Below, piece by piece: positions 1 to 7,398 of a stretch of 33,224 nucleotides of DNA. The notes beneath the pieces were generated by a model. That model worked only from the letters and a program-made list of their open reading frames with translations, was not told the DNA's origin and searched no databases. Location of the stretch: NCBI GenBank assembly GCA_903911455.1, contig CAIWDQ010000657.1, positions 1-33,224 on the forward strand, read 5' to 3'. Numbering within the stretch: position 1 is the first letter of the stretch; the number at the start of each line of letters is the position of its first letter. The position numbers and the translations under genes were made by a program. Source of the stretch: an uncultured bacterium (GTDB lineage: Bacteria; Bacteroidota; Bacteroidia; Bacteroidales; JACABE01).

Positions 1-1
1 A

Positions 2-73
2 TACCCGAAGGCAGGGTTTAAATATAATAAAGAAGAAGAAAGACAGCTATTTTTTAGAAAATATAAAGGATAA
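2..73 (+). CDS. possible 3' end of a gene entering from the left
   Basis: An open frame runs from the window edge to a TAA at 71-73. It gives about 23 residues with a lysine/arginine/glutamate-rich, globular-looking composition, ending in FFRKYKG. No family can be recognised from so short a piece. A second overlapping frame (3-182) is also open to the edge but looks less protein-like. If real, the gene would converge on the three minus-strand genes to its right. Both readings are inference from open frame alone. Confidence 0.2.
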   Translation, partial: YPKAGFKYNKEEERQLFFRKYKG

Positions 74-235
74 GTTACAAACCTATAAGGTTATTAACTT
101 AATAAAAGCTAACAAAGACTTTTGTTGTGTAAAATACAATTGGAAAGTTCATAAAAGTGAAACTGCCCATTTGCGATTTTGCTGAGGAGAACCCCATGCC
201 CCGTTTTGAATTATACAGTCATCTAATTACATTTC

Positions 236-685
236 CTATTCTACAGTAATTTCTATTCTGGAATTAAACACTACATATCTTATATATCTTTTTCTATCAG
301 TAAAATCATCCTTTTTTAAAAAAATTGGATTTTTATCACCGTTACTGACTAATTGATAATTTTTTAATATTGTCTTTAATTCCAGTATTTCCTTTAAGTC
401 TTTGCATAAATGATCTGAACAGCCTTTCGCCAATAAAGAATCTCCATAAAAGATATTTATTTCAATCCTTAACTTATTATTTTCATTCACTTTAAGTAAT
501 TCAATTAATTTATCAAATTCTTCAATATTATTAAATCTGCAATCTCTATATATAGGTATATTTAGAATAATAATATCTCCTTTTTTCAGTGCCACTTTAT
601 TAATTGGATAGCCATAATAAACATTTTGTGAATTTACATGAATTCCACATAAAACTAAAATAATTATAAAAAATAAATTCCTCAT
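236..685 (-). CDS. small exported protein, possibly a divergent OmpA-like domain
   Basis: 149 aa with a clear signal peptide (hydrophobic residues 4-19, cleavage probably after VNSQ), so the product should be exported. The mature part has a KKGD(I)3LNIPIY segment, then a helix (EEFDKLIELL), a strand (KLRIEINIFYGDS) and another helix. That order resembles the beta-alpha-beta-alpha core of OmpA C-terminal peptidoglycan-binding domains (I.F....L...L..L...I.I.GHTD). The GHTD motif is absent (IFYGDS instead), so function may be lost or the match may be spurious. The ATG overlaps the stop of the 691-aa gene upstream by 4 nt (ATGA), so the two are translationally coupled. It occupies the place where Rhs-type toxins usually have an immunity gene, but nothing else supports that role. 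Confidence 0.6.
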   Translation of the reverse strand: MRNLFFIIILVLCGIHVNSQNVYYGYPINKVALKKGDIIILNIPIYRDCRFNNIEEFDKLIELLKVNENNKLRIEINIFYGDSLLAKGCSDHLCKDLKEILELKTILKNYQLVSNGDKNPIFLKKDDFTDRKRYIRYVVFNSRIEITVE

Positions 686-2757
686 CTTGATAATATTTTT
701 TTAATTAGACTATTAACTGCATTATTATGAAATTCTGTAGTATTTTGTAATATCATTGGTGTGTGTATTGTTTGATAAGTTTCTGAATTAACAGTAAATC
801 CCCAACCTAAAGATACTGTCCTTTTTCCATTTATTAATACTGTAGATTGAGCGTTAAAAGTAACATCCCATTGGGCTCCAGGGTTTTTGTTTCTTTGAGG
901 CCCATCATCTAACGTGGCATTAGGAGTACCATAACCAGTGTATCCATCAAAATACCTTGCTCGGCTTACGTCAGTTGATTCTTGTACTCCATACCCATCT
1001 AGTCTTTCACCAATAGTTTCCTCAGGCAATACTCCATATAAATTTCCGCTGTTTACATCTGTAATATTTGAGGAATATGTTTGAGTCCAACCAACTTCAG
1101 CACTCTTATCCGTAGGTTTAAAAGATAGATTAATTTGTAAGCCACCTGCACCGTTTTGAGTATTGTTTGGTGCAACCCATGTATTCATTACCAATTTCCC
1201 TTCCCCACTAGGAAGCGTATAGCTCTTTGGATTATCGGCGTCACTTGCATAACTATATCCTTGCTTTCCTGCATAATTTTTATCAAATTCTCCTTGGCTA
1301 TTAGTATTGTTATCCCAAAAAACATTTCCTTCATCATTTTTAACCCATCCTGCACTCATTCCATTTGGGTCAACTAACATCACCGGATTCCATGCACAAT
1401 AAGCATAAGGTGATACATTAGGATATTTATCTGACATGGGGTCAACACTTAAAGCGAAAACAACAGGGTCAACTTTATAATCATCACTTGTTTCAATTGG
1501 GAGTAATTGTAATATCTTTTTTGTTTTAGTATTCAGTAATGCATGATAGTATTGAATACTATCAACAGCTTCATGCAGTTCATCAAACATTCCGTTTGAA
1601 AGTGTTGCATAACGTTGCTTTATTTTTATTGATACAAATGGATTAGGTGTTTTATCATTTAAAATAGCTCCTTCATTTCTTTTTTGCATATTCGCAAGTA
1701 TTATTCGTTCAATATCTTTTGGGATTTCTCTATATCCGATTATATATAAATCGCTCAATTGTCTTTCGTAGCTTACTAAGAGCTTTTGTGTTTGTGGATT
1801 TGTTCTGGCATTTGTAAGTTTTATTATCTTGTTTTCTTTCATTGAAGCTAATAATCTATTTTCTGTTATTTCAGCTTTAAGCAATAAAGCATTTAATGAA
1901 AGTGTATCGTACTTAAAAGCAAGGTCGGCACATTGCAATAAAAAGTCACTGGTATTATCATTATATTTATGTTGATAACTTTTAGCAAGATATATTAAAT
2001 TTAAAGCTACTGCTTGCTTATCATTTAACATTCTTTGAGCCATCCCTTTCATAATTGATGTATTGGTAGTATAAGTAAGTGTTTGAATAGTACCATCACC
2101 AGGAAAGGTCTTTGATGCTAATTCAACATTATTAAAATCTCCTCTTCCGTTTCTATTCTGAATGTATATATGATGTGGTGTAATTGTTAATCGTGCATCT
2201 GATTTCAAACGGTCGGAAAACAATTTAAAAAGAACAGCCAAAGAGTAGCAATTGCCTTGCTTTTCATTGCTTTTTAATAGAAATAAAACTTGTGTATTTT
2301 CCCATTTATTACTACCATAGGGATCTTGATAAGTATATGTGTAAGGCTCTTTATAATATTTTTTTTGGTTGATAGTTAGAAAAGCAGTATCTGTAATATA
2401 TTTAAAAATTGCCCAATTAGTGGTATTAAACCTGAACATTTGTTGTTCAAATCTTCTTAAGCCTTTATATTTCTCTTTATAGACTGCTCTTACATTTTCT
2501 GCATAAGCATTTATCATAAATACATGAAAATCTATTAGGTGTTTAAATTCAGTATAATTAAAATAATTATTATGATACGCATTTTCTGTTAGAAATACTG
2601 CTTTCTCATAATTTAAACTGTCTTTTCCTTCCAGCATGCTTTTTAAAGCATCATAAGCTTGATAAAAACTTATCTTAGTTGAATCGTGTTTGTTTGTTTG
2701 CCCATAAGAAACGAACTGAATAAAAATAATTGCGATGATAATAAATTGTTTTTTCAT
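682..2757 (-). CDS. exported transglutaminase-like protein with Rhs-associated core tail
   Basis: 691 aa. Residues 1-20 form a signal peptide (ending VSYGQ). Residues about 30-345 are homologous to the neighbouring 474-aa protein. They include a transglutaminase/papain-like triad candidate: Cys170 in QGNCYSL, His195/196 in PHHIYIQ and Glu212 in NVELAS. After a helical linker, residues about 437-466 give DPMSDKYP...SPYAYCAWNP...LVDPNG. This is the hallmark of the Rhs repeat-associated core domain, here without any preceding YD repeats. Residues about 470-691 follow in the position of a polymorphic C-terminal domain. They are rich in N, T, G and Y, look mainly beta, and are not recognised. The gene lies 6 nt downstream of the paralog and overlaps the 149-aa gene by 4 nt, so the three form an operon. 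Roles in cell-wall or surface protein processing or in intercellular competition are inference. Confidence 0.85.
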   Translation of the reverse strand: MKKQFIIIAIIFIQFVSYGQTNKHDSTKISFYQAYDALKSMLEGKDSLNYEKAVFLTENAYHNNYFNYTEFKHLIDFHVFMINAYAENVRAVYKEKYKGLRRFEQQMFRFNTTNWAIFKYITDTAFLTINQKKYYKEPYTYTYQDPYGSNKWENTQVLFLLKSNEKQGNCYSLAVLFKLFSDRLKSDARLTITPHHIYIQNRNGRGDFNNVELASKTFPGDGTIQTLTYTTNTSIMKGMAQRMLNDKQAVALNLIYLAKSYQHKYNDNTSDFLLQCADLAFKYDTLSLNALLLKAEITENRLLASMKENKIIKLTNARTNPQTQKLLVSYERQLSDLYIIGYREIPKDIERIILANMQKRNEGAILNDKTPNPFVSIKIKQRYATLSNGMFDELHEAVDSIQYYHALLNTKTKKILQLLPIETSDDYKVDPVVFALSVDPMSDKYPNVSPYAYCAWNPVMLVDPNGMSAGWVKNDEGNVFWDNNTNSQGEFDKNYAGKQGYSYASDADNPKSYTLPSGEGKLVMNTWVAPNNTQNGAGGLQINLSFKPTDKSAEVGWTQTYSSNITDVNSGNLYGVLPEETIGERLDGYGVQESTDVSRARYFDGYTGYGTPNATLDDGPQRNKNPGAQWDVTFNAQSTVLINGKRTVSLGWGFTVNSETYQTIHTPMILQNTTEFHNNAVNSLIKKILSR

Positions 2758-2763
2758 TTTTGT

Positions 2764-4188
2764 TTATTTTGAAGTTATAAATAAATTCCTCTTTTTAAGA
2801 TTGTCTAATTGCTTTAATTGTTGTATTTTCCCTTTACTATCTTGGTTTTGCACTATTTTATCGTAAGTTGATTCAGAAATTGATTCGTAACCCAATGATT
2901 CTATTTTTGCATCAATTGAATCCAATTCAACTATCAGTTCTTTTGCTTCAGGTATTTTTTCCATTTCTTCCTTTGTTTTGTTTGGATTCTTTTTTATAAT
3001 ACGATTAAGTTTTACAGTTACTATTTTTTCTCTTAATAACCAGCCTGTAATGTTTGCTTCTTTGTTCGGGAAATAATTCATTGCAGAATCTACACATTGA
3101 TTAATAAATTTACCATCAGCAATACCATATTTTTTATAATAACTGCATGCTAGGTCAATCATTGCGCAGGCAACAACTTGTTGTCTGTCCATAGTGTTAA
3201 GATAAATCCCATTCTTAATTGCAAGTGATTTTATATTAAAATTATCCATATACCATTGATCAGAAATCTGCCAATTACTCGTTACTTCAAAATTATGAAT
3301 ATTTCCTTTATTGTCAGGATATTTAATAAAGGAGTGAATTGGAGCAAACGATAAATAACATTTTGCTCCTAATTGTTCAGCTAATATTGAATATACAATA
3401 GGTAGTGTATGGCATTGTCCGTTTCCTGTAGCAAAAGTTTTTGTTACGTAATAACTTCTTTCGTCCTTTTTTGCTTTATAATCCTGATAATCGTAATAAA
3501 ATCCCAAATGTGTCATTTTTATATTTGGCATTTCTTTATTCTTCTTATTTTTTATGGTTAAAGTATCAGTCATAAACTTTTGAATGCCATAATGCAAAGA
3601 AAGATTATTTTTTAAACTATAATGGTTTTCATATAACCATTGTTTAATGAAACTGACACTTTTATTTATCTGTTCGTCATATTCTGCTTTTGTTAGATAA
3701 ACATTGCCACTAGCTTTTTCTATTTCATAGTAAGCATCTTTAATTGATAAAAGCATTTTGCCTGAAAGCATACCTTGCAAATTATTGAAAGCATCAGTAT
3801 ATGATTTTGTTTGTGTAGAAAAACCGGGAGCTTTCCAATATTCATCACTTATGGTTTTATTTCGTTGATATCTTCCGATTATCTCTCTGTTTATCTGCTC
3901 TTGACTATTTTGTCGATTTCTATCTTGTTGGTCTAGAACATTTGGAGGATTATTCTGATTTGTTGAAGGAGTTTGATAATAATTGTTATATTGATTTAAT
4001 TGTTGGTTAGGCTGTACTGTCCCATTATTAGGTAGGTTATAATTTATTGGTGGGATTTGTGGAGATGTAGGATTATTTTGTCCATATATATAACCAGTAC
4101 TTATCAGTATTAATAAGATACCGATAAATAAGGAAGGTAAATAATACTTAAAACAACATCCCAAGTTGTTTAGATTATTTGTTTTCAT
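2764..4188 (-). CDS. membrane-anchored or exported transglutaminase-like protein
   Basis: 474 aa. A hydrophobic segment at residues 17-36 (ending YIYGQ) is a signal peptide or N-terminal anchor, preceded by a Cys-Cys pair at 11-12. Residues 38-100 are a Pro/Asn/Gln-rich low-complexity spacer. The core has Cys259 in GNGQCHTLP, His285 in APIHSF and an acidic residue in HNFEVTSNW (Glu301), which is the order of a transglutaminase-like Cys-His-acid triad. Residues about 330-380 look like TPR-type helices and the C-terminus is lysine-rich. It is a paralog of the 691-aa protein downstream: both share Y..A...L..ML.GK before the catalytic region and a similar helical segment after it. It lacks the Rhs tail. 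It is the first gene of the operon, with 545 nt upstream holding a palindrome and the tRNA fragment. The substrate is unknown. Confidence 0.85.
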   Translation of the reverse strand: MKTNNLNNLGCCFKYYLPSLFIGILLILISTGYIYGQNNPTSPQIPPINYNLPNNGTVQPNQQLNQYNNYYQTPSTNQNNPPNVLDQQDRNRQNSQEQINREIIGRYQRNKTISDEYWKAPGFSTQTKSYTDAFNNLQGMLSGKMLLSIKDAYYEIEKASGNVYLTKAEYDEQINKSVSFIKQWLYENHYSLKNNLSLHYGIQKFMTDTLTIKNKKNKEMPNIKMTHLGFYYDYQDYKAKKDERSYYVTKTFATGNGQCHTLPIVYSILAEQLGAKCYLSFAPIHSFIKYPDNKGNIHNFEVTSNWQISDQWYMDNFNIKSLAIKNGIYLNTMDRQQVVACAMIDLACSYYKKYGIADGKFINQCVDSAMNYFPNKEANITGWLLREKIVTVKLNRIIKKNPNKTKEEMEKIPEAKELIVELDSIDAKIESLGYESISESTYDKIVQNQDSKGKIQQLKQLDNLKKRNLFITSK

Positions 4189-4394
4189 AATACATTCTTT
4201 TATTTAAAGCATAGTGAAAAATCTTTTTGCAAATATAATACATTTTTTTCTATAATTTAAAAACCCAATGTTATTTTAATATTTTATTTTTAATTAATCA
4301 CTCTAGTGTTAAAATTTGATCAAAAAAACAGCGTGGTCTTACTATCTATGCTGCTTAAAACGACCTGTATAAAACTTTATAAAAACAAAAAAGC

Positions 4395-4414
4395 ATTTAC
4401 CAATATTGGTAAAT
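4395..4414. promoter_or_regulatory. 20-bp perfect palindrome, candidate operator
   Basis: ATTTACCAATATTGGTAAAT is identical to its reverse complement. There is no loop and no T-tract, so it is not a terminator. Such symmetric sites are typical of dimeric regulator operators. It lies about 200 bp upstream of the first transglutaminase-like gene. The regulator is unknown and function is inferred only from symmetry. Confidence 0.45.
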
Positions 4415-4631
4415 AATATAAAATGAGGTTTTGTATTTGGCAAGTTTAAAGAGCTATTTTTATAAAAAACCACTAATTATATGAAAAAGTTATTGATGCT
4501 TTAATTTTTTGTTAGTTGAGTATGGGGTTAGTTTTGTTAGATTTTTTGTTTTAATTAAAGACATAATTACGACAAATTTTAATGTATTTATGTATAATAT
4601 TTAAGGGGAATAAAGCTAATAGCAAGGTGCG

Positions 4632-4694
4632 GAAATGAGTGCAGAAAAATGTAAGGAAATGTAACAAAATGCACTAAAATGCACTAAAATGCAG
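4632..4694 (+). repeat. phased 10-bp AAAATG direct repeats, candidate integrase arm sites
   Basis: Two exact AAAATGCACT units (4666-4675, 4676-4685) are followed by AAAATGCAG and preceded by degenerate copies. The ATG trinucleotide recurs exactly every 10 bp at 4649, 4659, 4669, 4679 and 4689. The run ends about 35 bp before the tRNA fragment. Short direct repeats flanking an attachment core are the usual layout of tyrosine-recombinase arm sites. No integrase gene is visible in the window, so the role is inferred. Confidence 0.45.
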
Positions 4695-4728
4695 ATTGTA
4701 AATATCTGATTTAGTTGATTTACAGTTT

Positions 4729-4793
4729 CGACACGCAGGACTTAAAATCCTGTGACCATTGCGGTCGTGCGGGTTCAAGTCCCGCCCGGGGTA
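4729..4793 (+). pseudogene. 3' fragment of tRNA-Leu(UAA), probable attachment-site remnant
   Basis: The sequence contains the anticodon arm (stem CAGGA/TCCTG, loop CTTAAAA, anticodon TAA at 4743-4745). It also has the long variable arm of class II tRNAs (GACC/GGTC), the T arm (GCGGG-TTCAAGT-CCCGC) and the 3' acceptor strand CCGGGGT plus discriminator A4793. The matching 5' acceptor strand (ACCCCGG) and a normal D arm are absent: upstream is AT-rich unrelated sequence. It cannot fold as a complete tRNA. A 3' tRNA half with foreign DNA replacing the 5' half is what integrative elements leave at their distal end, so the element should lie to the left and the native flank to the right. Confidence 0.75.
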
Positions 4794-4800
4794 CAAAAAA

Positions 4801-4834
4801 AGCTCTTAAAACTTTATGTTTTAAGAGCTTTTTT
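4801..4834. terminator. bidirectional Rho-independent terminator
   Basis: A perfect 12-bp stem (AGCTCTTAAAAC / GTTTTAAGAGCT) with a 5-nt loop TTTAT is flanked by an A-run on the left and a T-run on the right. It can end both the former tRNA-Leu transcript (+) and the surface-protein gene (-), whose stop codon is only 23 nt away. Confidence 0.85.
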
Positions 4835-4856
4835 GTTATAAACTTATTATCTGTAA

Positions 4857-7223
4857 TTATCTGAGCAATGTGACAGTTCCTGTCTTTTGATACTTTTCAT
4901 TCATAGTATTTATAAAGGAAATAAAGTAAACATAAGCACCTGATTGAGCTTTTGCATTTTTATAATTACCATCCCAACCTATATCCATATTATTAGAATA
5001 AAATACTTGTTCACCCCATCTGTTGTAAACCATCATTTCAAAGTTAAATACACTTGAACCATAAGCTCTAAATGTATTATTTGTACTTAAGTCAGGAGTA
5101 AATGAATTAGGAATAAAAAACTTAGTATCTGGTATTACATAAACCCAAAGTGTTGATGAATCAATACAGCCAACACTATTAGTTACAACAAGTTTAACAA
5201 GATACCTTCCTGTATCTAGTGTATTATATGTATGATAGAAATCATTTTGATTATAAGAAAATCCATCACCTGTTTCCCAGTACCATGTTGAGCCAGTACC
5301 TGATAATTCAGAAAAATGAACTTTAGGATTTGTTAATAATGTTGGATTAGGTGTTGCACTTATCATTGGAATAGGAACAGGACTTATGTTAACATTAGTA
5401 GAGCTAGTATTCTTACAACCATGAATATCTGTGCCTGTTACTGTATACAAAGTGTTAATTGGAGGTGCCACATAAGGATTGTGTAATGTATCTTTTGGTG
5501 GAGGAATATTAGATGACCATAAATAAGTACTTGCTCCTGATGCTAAAAGTTGAATTGAATCACCTAGGCAAATTATCCCTGGATTAGGTGTTATTGTGAC
5601 AGTAGGATTAGGATAAGAGAATACAACTACGGTATCTTTATCAGTAAACACATTTGAGGAATTAGTTACTGTAACTATATACGTAGTTGTTGTAGATGGA
5701 TTAACCTTTACAATGGCTGTTGTATCATTGTTGATAGTATTCCAGACGTACTTAATACCACCTGAAGCATGTAAAGTAGCAGTATCTCCGCCACAAATAG
5801 TAGTATCGGGCCCTGCATTTGCAAACTTACAATATATTGTTATCTTAACAGAATCTTTTGCTATCTGATTACATTGATCTTTTACATTTATATGGTACCA
5901 AGTTGTTGTCATAGGGCTTACTGGAAAAGATGTTATAGTATCTCCTGTACTCCATGTGTAATGATATGGTGCAAACCCACCACTTGCAACTACTCCTATC
6001 GGATTATTTATATTACATACTGTTGTATCACCAAAAGCATTTGCAACTAATGGTGGTTTAGGCAGGATGTGGATAATAATAGTATCGTAACCTCCACAAG
6101 TAGATGTTTGTATAATTAACTTTACTATTTTTGTTGAAGTATCTGTAGGATTATTATAAGGTGAAACAGTTATTAATAAAGAATCTGATCCTGTAGGTAA
6201 ATAAATAGTATTTGGGATGGTAACATAATCTGTTCCATTAACAGCATTACCCTGAACAATTATAGGTATTGGTGTTGGATATGTAGCATGATTAGGAAAT
6301 TTTAGTTTTACTATTGCATCATTACAACCTCTAACAGCATTATTAGAGATATTTGGATGTGCATAATTAGTTGTTATCTGTGTTAATGGACTAGAAAAGC
6401 TATTAGCTTCTAGCCAGACCCATGAGTCATATGCATTATCTCCTCTATCAGAGATTGCTAATTTCATATGATAAGTTGTACATGGAATTACTAATGCCCA
6501 AGCTGTTAGTACAGTAGTTTTCCCATCTGCCTGTAAGGATGATCCTGTATTATTAGTAAAATAAGCACAATTTGAACAAGGTCCTGTATTTGTAGTTCCA
6601 TTGTTTACATTATTAATAGTAATAGGGGTTGTAGTACCGGGGACTAATGCTATATTATATTTATTATAATTAGGTCCTAATGGATTTAAACCTGAAATAA
6701 AAAAAGCAAAAATATCATTATATTGAGATCCAACCCATTCATTATATTCTTCTGAACCGAAAACATATCTAAATTTAATTGTATCTGAAACTGGGATAAA
6801 ATCAAATTCTAAAACAGAAGCATCAAATAAAGTAGAACCAGGGACTAAAGCTAATAAATCCGGATCACTTAAACTTGTAGGTGTAACACCTAATGTAAAA
6901 CTGCCAATATTGTTTGGTCCAACAGCACCAGTTACTCCTCCTGATGCCATTATTAAACCACTATTAAATCCTAGATTAGTAGGTGTGCTTCCAGTCGTAA
7001 AAGCACCGAAGTTATTAAATGTAACAGGAGCACTAGAACCATTATAAGTAACATTACTAACAGTAACTCCAGTTCCAACAAGTACGTTCTGTACTAACGT
7101 TTGTGGAGATAATCCATTTGCTGTAGTTACGGTCATCTGGGCAAATATGCCTTGATTTATATACAATAAAGCTACTGTTATTATTGTTGCAAACCTATTA
7201 ACCGATCTAAATATTTTTTTCAT
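4857..7223 (-). CDS. choice-of-anchor L / PKD surface protein with T9SS type-B sorting domain
   Basis: 788 aa secreted surface protein. Residues 1-29 are a signal peptide (ending IFAQ). Residues about 30-280 form a choice-of-anchor L domain, with the typical FGSEEYNEWVG...YNDIFAFFISG block at 155-178. Residues about 280-540 contain Ig-like/SprB-like segments, with repeated D(T)2VC and ICGGD starts and W(S/N)T motifs. Residues 540-612 are another such unit. Residues about 613-697 hold a PKD-like domain (WYWETGDG...YHTYNTLDTGRYLV). Residues about 698-788 are the CHU_C / gliding-motility-associated C-terminal domain (IPNSFTPD, VYNRWGEQVFYS, GWDGNYK, GAYVYFI), which directs export by the type IX system and surface attachment. 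It is monocistronic, divergent from the peptidase gene, and ends at a shared terminator. The ligand or substrate is unknown. Confidence 0.92.
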   Translation of the reverse strand: MKKIFRSVNRFATIITVALLYINQGIFAQMTVTTANGLSPQTLVQNVLVGTGVTVSNVTYNGSSAPVTFNNFGAFTTGSTPTNLGFNSGLIMASGGVTGAVGPNNIGSFTLGVTPTSLSDPDLLALVPGSTLFDASVLEFDFIPVSDTIKFRYVFGSEEYNEWVGSQYNDIFAFFISGLNPLGPNYNKYNIALVPGTTTPITINNVNNGTTNTGPCSNCAYFTNNTGSSLQADGKTTVLTAWALVIPCTTYHMKLAISDRGDNAYDSWVWLEANSFSSPLTQITTNYAHPNISNNAVRGCNDAIVKLKFPNHATYPTPIPIIVQGNAVNGTDYVTIPNTIYLPTGSDSLLITVSPYNNPTDTSTKIVKLIIQTSTCGGYDTIIIHILPKPPLVANAFGDTTVCNINNPIGVVASGGFAPYHYTWSTGDTITSFPVSPMTTTWYHINVKDQCNQIAKDSVKITIYCKFANAGPDTTICGGDTATLHASGGIKYVWNTINNDTTAIVKVNPSTTTTYIVTVTNSSNVFTDKDTVVVFSYPNPTVTITPNPGIICLGDSIQLLASGASTYLWSSNIPPPKDTLHNPYVAPPINTLYTVTGTDIHGCKNTSSTNVNISPVPIPMISATPNPTLLTNPKVHFSELSGTGSTWYWETGDGFSYNQNDFYHTYNTLDTGRYLVKLVVTNSVGCIDSSTLWVYVIPDTKFFIPNSFTPDLSTNNTFRAYGSSVFNFEMMVYNRWGEQVFYSNNMDIGWDGNYKNAKAQSGAYVYFISFINTMNEKYQKTGTVTLLR

Positions 7224-7398
7224 TTTACTAAGTATTAAACTTTGTTTTTCTTTGATTATATTAAATAATCTATATCTATAGACAACAATTTTATCAAAAA
7301 AGTTGCCTGCAATAAAAAATAAATAAATAAAACGCCATTCTAATTAATATTATTGTTAATTTTACCGACGTTAATTTTTTACAAAAGTACTAATTGTT

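Larger units (their letters stand above)
4189..4728. other. AT-rich gene-free interval at the inner edge of the putative island
   Basis: About 540 nt without a credible gene. It should contain the promoter of the transglutaminase operon, but no convincing -7/-33 pair was found. It holds a 20-bp perfect palindrome at 4395-4414 and phased short repeats at 4632-4694, both listed separately. Confidence 0.5.

Noticed and set aside
130..235. Open reading VKLPICDFAEENPMPRF as a gene remnant
   Set aside because: The frame is short, has no recognised family and no reliable start, so it is not worth calling.
1156..1377. 73-aa plus-strand open frame
   Set aside because: It lies antisense to the well-supported 691-aa transglutaminase/Rhs gene and has no family features.
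4700..4793. Functional tRNA-Leu gene
   Set aside because: No 5' strand can pair with the acceptor CCGGGGT, and the D arm is missing.
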